Origin: Pedobacter schmidteae
GTDB taxonomy: Bacteria > Bacteroidota > Bacteroidia > Sphingobacteriales > Sphingobacteriaceae
DNA length: 33,494 nucleotides
NCBI GenBank assembly: GCA_945901155.1
Contig: CAMDKO010000022.1
Location: 1-33,494, forward strand
Reading direction: 5' to 3'
The position numbers and the translations under genes are program-made. The notes beneath the pieces were generated by a model. That model was not told the origin of the DNA, made no database searches, and was given only the letters and a program-made list of their open reading frames with translations. Position 1 is the stretch's first letter, and each line of letters opens with the position of its first letter. Below, in pieces: positions 1-7,777 of the stretch.

Positions 1-1
1 T

Positions 2-136
2 GGATACAAGTTCTCACAAAGATATTTTGTTTCAAGTAATTATTCTTTAGGTTTAAGTAATTGGAGTAACTCTAGTAATTCAACATGGAAAAATAACATA
101 GTTGGAATTTCAATAGGTTATTTTCTTAAGAAATAA
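2..136 (+). CDS. C-terminal end of an outer-membrane beta-barrel protein (partial)
   Basis: The gene enters from the left edge; only the last 44 codons are present and they end at TAA 134-136. The peptide starts GYKFSQRYF and ends IVGISIGYFLKK. Alternating polar and hydrophobic residues with an aromatic near the end are typical of the last strand of a Bacteroidota outer-membrane beta-barrel protein. The family cannot be named from so little sequence. The signal is clear in this frame only: the frame of the next remnant has stops throughout 37-129. Confidence 0.55.
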   Translation, partial: GYKFSQRYFVSSNYSLGLSNWSNSSNSTWKNNIVGISIGYFLKK

Positions 137-240
137 GCTTTAAACCTGGTCGTTTAGATGAAGGTGATCAGACTACAGGATATTACAATCAAGGGCGAAA
201 CCTATCTGTTGGTCTTTATTTACCTTTTGTTTTTAAATAG
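130..240 (+). pseudogene. Stub of a second beta-barrel gene (C-terminus only)
   Basis: A frame different from the preceding gene is open from 130 and ends at TAG 238-240. It reads FKPGRLDEGDQTTGYY and then NLSVGLYLPFVFK, another sequence that looks like the closing strand of an outer-membrane beta-barrel. The same frame has stops at 37-39, 58-60, 67-69 and 127-129, so it cannot be a full gene here, and it has no start codon or signal peptide. I infer a 3' remnant left by deletion or recombination between tandem paralogues. It could also be chance coding, but the composition argues against that. Confidence 0.35.
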
Positions 241-323
241 ATTTCTATTCTGTTTTCACGATTTAATCATTGGAATAATAAAAATAATTTCACATCTTTA
301 TTAGGCTTTTTAACTATAAAAAC

Positions 324-2234
324 ATGAAAAACATAAAATTTTTGCTGCTGAACTTATTGCTCGTTTGCGGGATCTCTGTTCAGAGTCAAACTAACCTAGT
401 AAAAGATTCAGGAAATCAGTTTTTGGCCTTTGCCTCTGCAGAACAAATGTCTGATCAATCAGATTTATTGCGTGACAATAAATTGGGGATTAATACTAAT
501 ATCCCAGAGTTACTCAGAAGACCTGAAAATAACGAGGTCCGCATTGAGCGTTATAAAACCATTGTTCTTAGAGATGGTGTAAAGATTTATGCAGACGTTT
601 ATTTGCCCGCAAAGCCGGGAAAATATCCAACCATTGTGGTTCGTACCTGTTATGGTGTACAGCGTGATGGTGGCCATCAAGACAAGATCAGGTTTGCACA
701 GCAGGGGTATGCCGTTGTATTTGCTGATATCAGAGGCCGCTATGAAAGCGAAGGCCAATGGGATCCATTCCGCGACGAATCAAAAGATGGTTACGATGTG
801 ATTGAGTGGGCAGCTGCACAATCGTTTTCAAACGGAAAAATAGCTACTCAGGGTGGCAGTTATTTAGGTCATAATCAATGGGCTGCCATGAGTGCTACAC
901 CTCCGCATTTGGTTGCAGCTTTTCCTGGTGTAGCTTCTACAAATATTTATGCTAACTGGTTAACCATGGGCGGGGCATTTCGCTTAAGTTTTAATTTTGG
1001 CTGGGGTGTGGTTCGCATGCCAAACCGAATCATGCTTCCTCAATATTGGCATACTGAAGCTTATACTCCTGAAGAGCTGAAATATGAAAATATTCTTTGG
1101 CATCTTCCATTAAAGGATGGCGACTTAAAGGCTTCAGGTTATGCGGTAAAACATTACCGCGATTGGATCAATCACGAGAGCTATGATGATTATTGGAAAT
1201 CGATTAGCGATGAAGAAAATTTTTCAAAGATGAATGTTCCTGCTCATACGTATGGTGGCTGGTTCGACATTTTTTTAATGGGAACGATAAACGGTTATAT
1301 AGGAATGAAAAACAAAGCTGCAACACCTGCAGCCCGTGCTGCTGCGCGAATGATCATTGGTCCATGGGGTCATGGTCCATCTCAGGCATTTGGTACGGTT
1401 GATTTTGGTGCTTCTGCAAACATGAAAATGTTTGAAAGAGAGCTTCAATTTTATGATTTCCATCTGAAAGGTATCAAGAATGGTTTAGACCTTGAAGATC
1501 CAGTTCAATTGTTTTACATGGGTATTAACAAATGGCGCAGTGAAAAGGATTATCCTATCCCTGGAACCGTTTATAAAAATCTTTACTTGAGTAGCGGCGG
1601 CAATGCCAATTCTTCTCGAGGTAATGGAACATTAAGTTTTGAAGCTCCAAAATCTGCAGCAGCAGACAAGTATACCTATGACCCGAAAATGCCGGTTATG
1701 ACCTTGGGTGGAAATAATTGCTGTGGCACTCCAACTCTGCCAGGACCTTATGATCAAAGGCCACTTGAGCGCAAACAGGATGTATTGGTATACACATCTG
1801 AATTCCTAAAAACACCTATTACTATTGCAGGACCTGTAAAAATGAAATTATTTGCCGCAACCGATGGTCCTGATACAGATTGGATGATCAAATTGGTAGA
1901 CGTTTCGCCTGATGGTGCAGCAATGCCTATCTCAGAAGGAATTTTAAGAGCTAGATTTCGTGAAGGTTTGGATAAGATCAAATTGTTGACACCGAATCAG
2001 GTGTATGAATATGATATCGAATTAACAGGAACTGCTAATGTATTTAAGCCAGGGCATCGCATCCGTATTGATATTACATCAAGTAATTTCCCACAGTTTG
2101 ACCGAAATCCAAATACCGGAGATCCTTTTGGTAGCAGTGACCGGGTTCGGATAGCACAACAAACTATACATCATGGCGGAGTGCGCTTGAGTAGTATTAT
2201 TCTTCCTACGGTTCGTCCTTTGGATGAAAAATAA
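324..2234 (+). CDS. Secreted CocE/NonD-family serine hydrolase (X-Pro dipeptidyl-peptidase S15-like)
   Basis: This 636-residue protein belongs to the CocE/alpha-amino-acid ester hydrolase group, which cleaves esters or amides, including acyl amino acids and beta-lactam side chains. A Sec signal peptide (MKNIKFLLLNLLLVCGISVQS) is followed by the alpha/beta-hydrolase domain from about residue 70. The probable catalytic triad can be read directly: Ser179 in GGSYLG, Asp315 in GGWFD and His350 in GPWGHG. The C-terminal part from about 400 fits the jelly-roll domain of the family (ends RIDITSSNFPQFDRNP). Length is typical. It stands alone, with a terminator right behind it. The natural substrate is unknown; periplasmic peptide or ester turnover is likely. 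Confidence 0.9.
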   Translation: MKNIKFLLLNLLLVCGISVQSQTNLVKDSGNQFLAFASAEQMSDQSDLLRDNKLGINTNIPELLRRPENNEVRIERYKTIVLRDGVKIYADVYLPAKPGKYPTIVVRTCYGVQRDGGHQDKIRFAQQGYAVVFADIRGRYESEGQWDPFRDESKDGYDVIEWAAAQSFSNGKIATQGGSYLGHNQWAAMSATPPHLVAAFPGVASTNIYANWLTMGGAFRLSFNFGWGVVRMPNRIMLPQYWHTEAYTPEELKYENILWHLPLKDGDLKASGYAVKHYRDWINHESYDDYWKSISDEENFSKMNVPAHTYGGWFDIFLMGTINGYIGMKNKAATPAARAAARMIIGPWGHGPSQAFGTVDFGASANMKMFERELQFYDFHLKGIKNGLDLEDPVQLFYMGINKWRSEKDYPIPGTVYKNLYLSSGGNANSSRGNGTLSFEAPKSAAADKYTYDPKMPVMTLGGNNCCGTPTLPGPYDQRPLERKQDVLVYTSEFLKTPITIAGPVKMKLFAATDGPDTDWMIKLVDVSPDGAAMPISEGILRARFREGLDKIKLLTPNQVYEYDIELTGTANVFKPGHRIRIDITSSNFPQFDRNPNTGDPFGSSDRVRIAQQTIHHGGVRLSSIILPTVRPLDEK

Positions 2235-2254
2235 TTAACAAAGAGCTTTTTCAT

Positions 2255-2287
2255 AAAAAAACCAGACAGATATTGTCTGGTTTTTTT
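2255..2287 (+). terminator. Rho-independent terminator after the CocE-type hydrolase
   Basis: Perfect 7-bp stem, CCAGACA at 2262-2268 and TGTCTGG at 2274-2280, with a 5-nt loop. An A-run precedes it and seven T residues (2281-2287) follow, so the stem can extend by A-T pairs. It lies 20-50 bases past the stop codon at 2234. Confidence 0.85.
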
Positions 2288-2289
2288 AT

Positions 2290-2828
2290 GTCTGTTAATA
2301 TCCTATTATTAAGAACAAACAAGCTAGACAAAAGCTTATGCCCTGTTTGAAAGTTCTTTTATTGACAATATTGAGGTTGGCACTTCTAAGGGATTGCAAC
2401 AAATACACGCATATTTGTTTGGCGGCTTGTACGATTTTGCAGGACAAATCAGACAAAAAAACATTTCAAAAGGCGGTTTCATCTTTTGAATCTGCATTAA
2501 ATGCTTCATTTGAAAATCTGGATAGCATCGGATAATTTCTTCCCGCTCATAGCCGCGGGGGCTTAGTTCTTTTTCTGTAGCAAAAAAGAACCAAAACGCT
2601 ACCGCTGCGCCTGATGCTATGAAAGTTAGTGGGTTGGCTAATGAAGTAATTGCCGCACCAGCCAATGCGGAACAACGGTTATTAAAGGTCTGTGCGAGCG
2701 TGGCGGAGAAAAAAAATGTGCTTTACTTTCATATTACTAGTAACGCTCACCTTAGTAACCTGTCAGATTTTGACTAAAAAGAATTAATACAAGACATTAT
2801 ACTTAGCCGACCAGTGTCCACCGCTTGG
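2290..2828. repeat. Gene-free stretch with inverted repeat, probable dispersed intergenic repeat
   Basis: About 540 bases with no credible gene. The reading frames present (for example 2336-2665 on the minus strand) encode a cysteine-rich, low-complexity peptide with no signal or domain. A perfect 9-bp inverted repeat, GTTCTTTTT at 2566-2574 and AAAAAGAAC at 2583-2591, sits beside the GC-rich block CCGCGGGGGC (2553-2562), unlike the AT-rich surroundings. Segments of this type, with a 'GGTTCTTTTT...AAAAAGAACC' core next to a GC-rich run, resemble intergenic sequences I recall from Sphingobacteriaceae genomes. That is recollection, not a search result. Confidence 0.4.
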
Positions 2829-3380
2829 TTATTTTTTATAGGGGATGTAATTGAAGCTGGCATTAACAGCTATTTTTTCAGCTATTTTCTTAAAAACAAG
2901 TTTAGGAATATCGATTTTATGATCAATCAGCATTACATCAAATGCTGTTTCAAGTACTAATGTATTTTCAGTAACAGTTATTTTTCCGCTAAACTTCCTC
3001 TCCTGATCAACCCCATGAATAGTCAATATCCCGCTAGCATTCACAGAATAAACTCCAGGTTTGCCTAAATCCAGAACTTCAATAATTTTTCCTTTAAATG
3101 TGGCATATGGAAATTTCTCGCTTTCCAGGTAGTTTTCATTAAAATGCTCCTGCATCAGCTTGTTTTTAAATTGAAAGGATGATACCGGAATGCGAACTAC
3201 GAGCTCACGGTTTGATAGATTAATTATCGAATTGGCACGTGTATTTTTTGCATCAATATCCTGAAGCGGAGTTTTAGAGAAAAAACTAACGTCACTTTTA
3301 TTGCTGCTGTAAAGTTTATTTTGTGCTGAAGCAAAATTGAAAGTCAGAATAAAGGCTACTAGTATCAAATATTGCTTCAT
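2829..3380 (-). CDS. YceI-family periplasmic protein
   Basis: A 183-residue exported protein with a clear signal peptide (MKQYLILVAFILTFNFASAQ) and a YceI-like lipocalin fold: SNKSDVSFFSKTP near the start, NYLESEKFPYATFKGK in the middle and the GILTIHGVDQERKF segment. YceI proteins form a barrel that binds isoprenoid quinones or other lipophilic molecules; some are tied to electron transport. Its ATG overlaps the stop of the upstream DUF5777 gene (ATGA, 3377-3380), so translation is coupled. It is the last gene of the Rieske/DUF5777/YceI operon. The ligand here is unknown. Confidence 0.88.
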   Translation of the reverse strand: MKQYLILVAFILTFNFASAQNKLYSSNKSDVSFFSKTPLQDIDAKNTRANSIINLSNRELVVRIPVSSFQFKNKLMQEHFNENYLESEKFPYATFKGKIIEVLDLGKPGVYSVNASGILTIHGVDQERKFSGKITVTENTLVLETAFDVMLIDHKIDIPKLVFKKIAEKIAVNASFNYIPYKK

Positions 3381-4252
3381 GGATTAACCTTCTTTTTTTT
3401 CTCAAATGAGAAAGTTCTTGAAATATTAAATCCGAAGTGAATATCTCCGCTTCCCCAGCTACCATCGGTTTCAGTTATAAATTGTCTTTCAGTCATGCCG
3501 AATGAATTGGTAAAGAGCAATTGAAAAACATGTCCGCCGGTTTCAAGATCAAAACTGAAAGCTAAATTATTTTTATAGTTATCATTAATCTGATTAGGAA
3601 GTACATAGTTGTATTCACCATTGATTGATGTACGTTTAGTCAATTTCATTCTACCACCTATTCCAGAGGCAAAAACTGTCCTATTGTCAGTAAATATATC
3701 TGCTCTATTTCTATGAATTAAAGCCGGACTTATCTGTAATGAGAATGCCTCGCTAAACTTTCTGGCAATGAGGATTTGAGCTGTATAACTACTTCTGTTA
3801 AATGCTGAAAGTTTCGGGACGGTTTTTTGTGTGCGAATGGCATATCCACCAAATAAAGTAACTGAAACGGGTATATTTATGGAACCTGTGCTTTGTCTGA
3901 TCAGTTTATATTTGGTGAAATAGTCGAATACTTTCTGAAAAGAACTCCTTCCCATTCCTATCATGAACCGGTCATTGATTCCATATTCTAAGCCTAAACG
4001 ATTTGTTGCTGCATCGAGTCCAAAAAAATCTTCAAATCCTCTATTTAAGCGATCAAAACGGTGAGAAATAATAAAATCTAAATTATTCTTACCAACAGTT
4101 TCAACAGAATGTCCGTTAATAATTCGTCTTGCCTTGAATGTAGCTGTCCTGACAAAAACTTCATTACTATCTGAAACAAGTTTCATTAGGTCTTCCTGTG
4201 AAAATGCAGAAAATGGAATCAATAGATAGAATAGCAAGAAAATCTTTTTCAT
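3377..4252 (-). CDS. DUF5777-family outer-membrane beta-barrel protein
   Basis: I set the start at ATG 4252 (291 residues). It places a signal peptide (MKKIFLLFYLLIPFSAFSQ) at the N-terminus and leaves a 22-base gap after the Rieske gene with AAGGAA in it, whereas the longer frame from 4285 would overlap that gene. The mature protein matches DUF5777: TFKARRIINGHSVETVG, then FDRLNRGFEDFFGLD, then beta strands ending in HFGFNISRTFSFEKK. Alternating strands and the aromatic C-terminal end suggest a barrel in the outer membrane. Function is not established. Its position between a Rieske protein and a YceI protein suggests a redox or lipid/quinone-linked envelope role. Confidence 0.85.
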   Translation of the reverse strand: MKKIFLLFYLLIPFSAFSQEDLMKLVSDSNEVFVRTATFKARRIINGHSVETVGKNNLDFIISHRFDRLNRGFEDFFGLDAATNRLGLEYGINDRFMIGMGRSSFQKVFDYFTKYKLIRQSTGSINIPVSVTLFGGYAIRTQKTVPKLSAFNRSSYTAQILIARKFSEAFSLQISPALIHRNRADIFTDNRTVFASGIGGRMKLTKRTSINGEYNYVLPNQINDNYKNNLAFSFDLETGGHVFQLLFTNSFGMTERQFITETDGSWGSGDIHFGFNISRTFSFEKKKKVNP

Positions 4253-4274
4253 AATACGTACAATTTCCTTAATA

Positions 4275-4721
4275 TCAGGCTTCAAATACTCTCAACGAGC
4301 TTCCAGATAATGTAGTACTATATTTTTTTAAATTAGAGGAGGCAGGACCTTTAGTTTTCGTTCCATTTGAATCGAAAACTGATCCATGCGCGGCATCAGT
4401 AAGGGAACAAGGGAAAGTGTTATCTCCTGCATTATAAATTACCGGATTGCCCTGGTGCGTACAAGCACTAGAAAGTGCGATATAGTTTGACCCATTTTTT
4501 GCAATAATAATACTATTCATGATTGTCCAGCCTTTTGTACTGATATCAGTATTGGTGCTTACATTTAATGTAAAATCAACTTTTGAACCTATTACCGGAC
4601 TTGTTGGATTACTTGTTGTTGGTGTAGCCGAGTCACTTTTACCGCATGCTCCAAGGCATGATGTGATTACTAGTGAGCCTGCACCTAAACCTAAGGCAGC
4701 GAGAAAATCTTTGCGTTCCAT
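4275..4721 (-). CDS. Rieske-type [2Fe-2S] lipoprotein with atypical ligand spacing
   Basis: A 148-residue lipoprotein: MERKDFLAALGLGAGSLVITSC gives a lipobox with Cys22, and the preceding motif resembles a degenerate Tat/Sec signal. The C-terminal half is a Rieske domain. The first ligand pair is Cys87-Thr-His89. The second reads Cys105-x6-His112 followed by GSVFD, where the usual motif is C-x2-H. Both cysteines that form the disulfide in classical Rieske proteins (CTHxGC and CPCH) are absent (Asn92 and no CPC). Spacing between the halves (15 residues) is normal. It is first in the operon, upstream of the DUF5777 barrel and YceI. Probable periplasmic electron carrier, or a Rieske fold that has changed its cluster. 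Confidence 0.82.
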   Translation of the reverse strand: MERKDFLAALGLGAGSLVITSCLGACGKSDSATPTTSNPTSPVIGSKVDFTLNVSTNTDISTKGWTIMNSIIIAKNGSNYIALSSACTHQGNPVIYNAGDNTFPCSLTDAAHGSVFDSNGTKTKGPASSNLKKYSTTLSGSSLRVFEA

Positions 4722-4853
4722 AATTAATTAGTTTTAATTTTTTAATTGTGTTAATTTCAGCTAGAATCTATTTTTCTTATTATACGTGATTAAGGCGTCA
4801 TTGGTTTGGCAGCATTTTAAATAACATCCATTTATTAACCTAAAATATATAAA

Positions 4854-5831
4854 ATGAAACAAATATGTGTTTTCCTTTTGTTTTTTTCAATGGCTGCATC
4901 TGCACAGCAAAAGCAATCCTTGTCAATTACACTTGAAAATGTAGAATATCCTTATCCACTAAATTTTATTTCGATGAGTATCGAAGGACAGGATGTTCGA
5001 ATGGCTTATATGGATATAAAACCTGCAAATTTTAACGGAAAATGCTTAATGCTTTTTCATGGCAAAAATTTTGGAGGTTATTACTGGACTAATTTAATTA
5101 AGTTTTTTAGTGAAAAGGGTTACCGGGTACTTGTTCCCGATCAGATTGGTTTTGGAAAATCATCGAAGCCATTTATTAATTATAGCTTTCATAGGTTTGC
5201 GGCAATGAACAGGCAATTAATGGATACTCTAAAAATTCAGCATGCTATAGTAATGGGGCATTCGATGGGTGGGATGCTTGCCAGCCGTTTCGCCTTATTA
5301 TATCCAGAGAGGACTGTTCAGCTAATTCTTGAAAATCCCATTGGTTTGGAGGATTACCGAACGTTTGTGCCCTATGCCAGCACCGAGACGATGTATCAAA
5401 CTGAGTTAAAAACTACACCAGAAAGCGTCAAAAAATATTATCAAAGTTCTTATTTTGTAAAATGGAAGCCTGAGTATGATGATCTGGTTCGAATTGCTTC
5501 GGGAGTAAGTGGAAGTTCGGAGTTTCCCAGATATGCTAAAGTTGCAGCGCTTACTTCTCAAATGATCTATGAGCAGCCTGTTATCTATGAATTGCCCCTA
5601 CTTAAGGTTCCTGTACTTTTACTTATTGGTACTCAAGACAAAACGATTGTTGGCAAAGCCAGATTAAGCCCTGAAGATCAAAAAAAGTTTGGACGATATG
5701 ATCAGCTGGGCAAGCAAACGGCAGCAAGGATACCCGGTTCGCGACTACTTGAATTTGAAAATTCTGGACATATTCCACATCTAGAGATTCCTGAAGAGTT
5801 TATCAGGGCTTTGGAGGCAAATATTAAATAA
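4854..5831 (+). CDS. Secreted alpha/beta hydrolase
   Basis: A 325-residue protein with a signal peptide (MKQICVFLLFFSMAASAQ) and a complete alpha/beta-hydrolase fold. The oxyanion region is FHGKNFGG, the nucleophile is Ser137 in GHSMGG, the acid is probably Asp262 in GTQDK and the base His306 in SGHIPH. Length and layout fit the epoxide-hydrolase/haloperoxidase-like group, but substrate cannot be read. It stands alone between the divergent Rieske operon and the convergent hisS. The 132-base upstream gap must hold promoters for both directions; no clear TAnnTTTG element was seen there. Confidence 0.88.
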   Translation: MKQICVFLLFFSMAASAQQKQSLSITLENVEYPYPLNFISMSIEGQDVRMAYMDIKPANFNGKCLMLFHGKNFGGYYWTNLIKFFSEKGYRVLVPDQIGFGKSSKPFINYSFHRFAAMNRQLMDTLKIQHAIVMGHSMGGMLASRFALLYPERTVQLILENPIGLEDYRTFVPYASTETMYQTELKTTPESVKKYYQSSYFVKWKPEYDDLVRIASGVSGSSEFPRYAKVAALTSQMIYEQPVIYELPLLKVPVLLLIGTQDKTIVGKARLSPEDQKKFGRYDQLGKQTAARIPGSRLLEFENSGHIPHLEIPEEFIRALEANIK

Positions 5832-5882
5832 GTTGATTAATACAGTTTTGGGATATGCCAGAGGTAAAAAATTTTATTGGAC

Positions 5883-7286
5883 TTAAGCTAATAATAACGA
5901 AGCAATCTCTTCTGCAGTCAATTTTTGTTGCTCGCCGCTTTTCATATTTTTAAGTGATAAAAGTCCTGTTTCCATTTCATCGCTTCCTATGAGTATAACA
6001 TAAGGTATGTTTTTATCATCTGCATAGGTCATTTGTTTTTTAAGCTTTGCGGATGAAGGGTAGATCTCTGCACTGATACCTTTATCTCTTAAGGTTTGTA
6101 GTAATGGAAGTGCAAATTTTTCTGCCTTTTGATCGAAATTACTAATCAGAACCTTAGTGCTTTCGGATGTGCTCTGAGGAAATAGTTTTAGCTCTTCCAG
6201 TACATCATAAATACGGTCGGCTCCAAAGGATATGCCTACACCGGTTAAATTGCTCAGGCCAAACATTCCGGTAAGGTCGTCGTAGCGGCCACCTCCTCCA
6301 ATGCTTCCCATGGCTACTTCATTGGTTTTAACCTCAAAAATAGCACCTGTATAATAGTTTAGTCCGCGGGCAAGGGTTATATCAAGTTCTAAATTGAGTA
6401 TTGAGACCCGATTGCTATCGGGTTGACTATTAAGTATTGAGAACTTATCGAGGTAACAAAATATAGTCTCAATTTCAGAAATTCCTTTCAAACCTATTTC
6501 AGATGAAGCAAGTACTGAACGAAGGTTATTCAGCTTTTCTTCATTTGATCCGCTCAGGTTGATGATTGGGTTAAGTGTTTTGATATCTGATGATGTAAAA
6601 CCGCGTTCAATTAGTTCTTTGGTCACTCCATCAAAGCCGATTTTGTCTAGCTTATCAATTGCGACCGTCATATCAATAATCAGTTCAGGTTTACCTATGA
6701 TCTCGGCTATGCCGGATAATATTTTGCGGTTATTGATCTTGATAGTAAAATCTTTCAGTCCGAGTTTACTTAATGCTTCCTGATATATCAGTACAAATTC
6801 TGCTTCATTAATTAAACTTTTAGATCCAACCACATCTGCATCGCATTGATAAAATTCACGGTATCTTCCTTTTTGCGGACGGTCGGCACGCCAAACTGGC
6901 TGAATCTGGAATCGTTTGAATGGAAATGAGATATCATTCCTGTGCATTACTACATAACGTGCAAATGGAACGGTAAGGTCATATCTTAATGCTTTTTCAC
7001 TAATTTCAGAAATCAGGAGTTGTGAGTTGCGGCTCTCAAGCTTATCGGCAGGGATATTTGAAAGATAATCTCCAGAATTTAAAACCTTAAAAATAAGTTT
7101 GTCACCTTCATCGCCATATTTTCCGGTCAGGGTGTTGAGGTTTTCCATTGTCGGAGTTTGAATCTCCTGATAGCCATATTTTTTAAATACCGCACTTATG
7201 GTATTAAAAATATGATTTCGCTTCACCATTTCGGATGCGGAAAAATCACGGGTACCTTTTGGAATAGATGGTTTGATAACTGCCAT
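5883..7286 (-). CDS. hisS: Histidyl-tRNA synthetase
   Basis: Class II aminoacyl-tRNA synthetase that charges tRNA-His in the cytoplasm. The 467-residue protein starts [11 protein letters not shown]. It has the motif 2 region [16 protein letters not shown] (about residue 131-147), the histidine-specific [14 protein letters not shown] loop (about 308-321) and motif 3-type [11 protein letters not shown]. The C-terminal anticodon-binding domain includes [11 protein letters not shown] and ends EIASLLLA. The gap after the phosphatase gene is 28 bases, so it may be cotranscribed, but a -7 element lies in that gap. Confidence 0.97.
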   Translation of the reverse strand: MAVIKPSIPKGTRDFSASEMVKRNHIFNTISAVFKKYGYQEIQTPTMENLNTLTGKYGDEGDKLIFKVLNSGDYLSNIPADKLESRNSQLLISEISEKALRYDLTVPFARYVVMHRNDISFPFKRFQIQPVWRADRPQKGRYREFYQCDADVVGSKSLINEAEFVLIYQEALSKLGLKDFTIKINNRKILSGIAEIIGKPELIIDMTVAIDKLDKIGFDGVTKELIERGFTSSDIKTLNPIINLSGSNEEKLNNLRSVLASSEIGLKGISEIETIFCYLDKFSILNSQPDSNRVSILNLELDITLARGLNYYTGAIFEVKTNEVAMGSIGGGGRYDDLTGMFGLSNLTGVGISFGADRIYDVLEELKLFPQSTSESTKVLISNFDQKAEKFALPLLQTLRDKGISAEIYPSSAKLKKQMTYADDKNIPYVILIGSDEMETGLLSLKNMKSGEQQKLTAEEIASLLLA

Positions 7287-7290
7287 AGGT

Positions 7291-7298
7291 CAAATGTA
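7291..7298 (-). promoter_or_regulatory. Candidate -7 element just upstream of hisS
   Basis: TACATTTG on the minus strand matches TAnnTTTG, the -7 element of the main Bacteroidota sigma factor. Only four bases separate it from the hisS ATG, so a start site at the usual distance would give a leaderless or almost leaderless message. No matching -33 TTG is seen. The pattern also arises by chance in AT-rich DNA. Confidence 0.3.
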
Positions 7299-7314
7299 CA
7301 AAAACGCTGGAAGC

Positions 7315-7758
7315 TTAACGATTAGAACCGAATTCCTCTATGATCTCTAGGCATCTTTCTTCAATCATGATATAAACCGGTTCAAACTGACTATCATCAT
7401 GATAGGGATCAGGTACAATACCGTTCTTTAAAAATAAGCGAACCTTTCCAAAATCTGCATCACTACTAGCCATAGATAGTACATCCGAAAGATTGTTTTG
7501 ATCCATCACCAGAATATGATCGTACTTTTCAAAGTCAGTGATATCAAACTGTCTGCATGATTGATTGGTAATATCTACTCCATATTTTTGTGCCACAGCA
7601 ATTGAGCGCCCATCGGGTTTTTCGCCGATATGCCAGTTGCCTGTTCCTGCCGAATCAATCTCCCAGTTTAAATTTCTTTCCTTGACTAGGTGTTCTAAAA
7701 TACCATGAGCAAGCGGAGATCGACATATATTACCTAAACAAACCATTAAGATCTTCAT
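7315..7758 (-). CDS. Low-molecular-weight protein-tyrosine phosphatase
   Basis: A 147-residue cytoplasmic phosphatase. The P-loop is at the extreme N-terminus: Cys7-LGNIC-Arg13-Ser (C-x5-R). The general acid Asp117 lies in the DPYHDD motif near the C-terminus, where the family has it. Length is normal for the family. It removes phosphate from tyrosine of proteins such as bacterial tyrosine kinases (Wzb/Etp type) or from small molecules. No polysaccharide kinase is nearby, so the substrate is open. It follows the nuclease gene by 19 bases and precedes hisS, probably in one transcript. Confidence 0.93.
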   Translation of the reverse strand: MKILMVCLGNICRSPLAHGILEHLVKERNLNWEIDSAGTGNWHIGEKPDGRSIAVAQKYGVDITNQSCRQFDITDFEKYDHILVMDQNNLSDVLSMASSDADFGKVRLFLKNGIVPDPYHDDSQFEPVYIMIEERCLEIIEEFGSNR

Positions 7759-7777
7759 GAATATTAGCCGTTTAGGA

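Noticed and set aside
2336-2665. 109-residue open frame on the minus strand in the intergenic gap
   Set aside because: Low-complexity, cysteine-rich translation with no signal or domain; it covers the inverted repeat, and other frames of the same segment also stay open.
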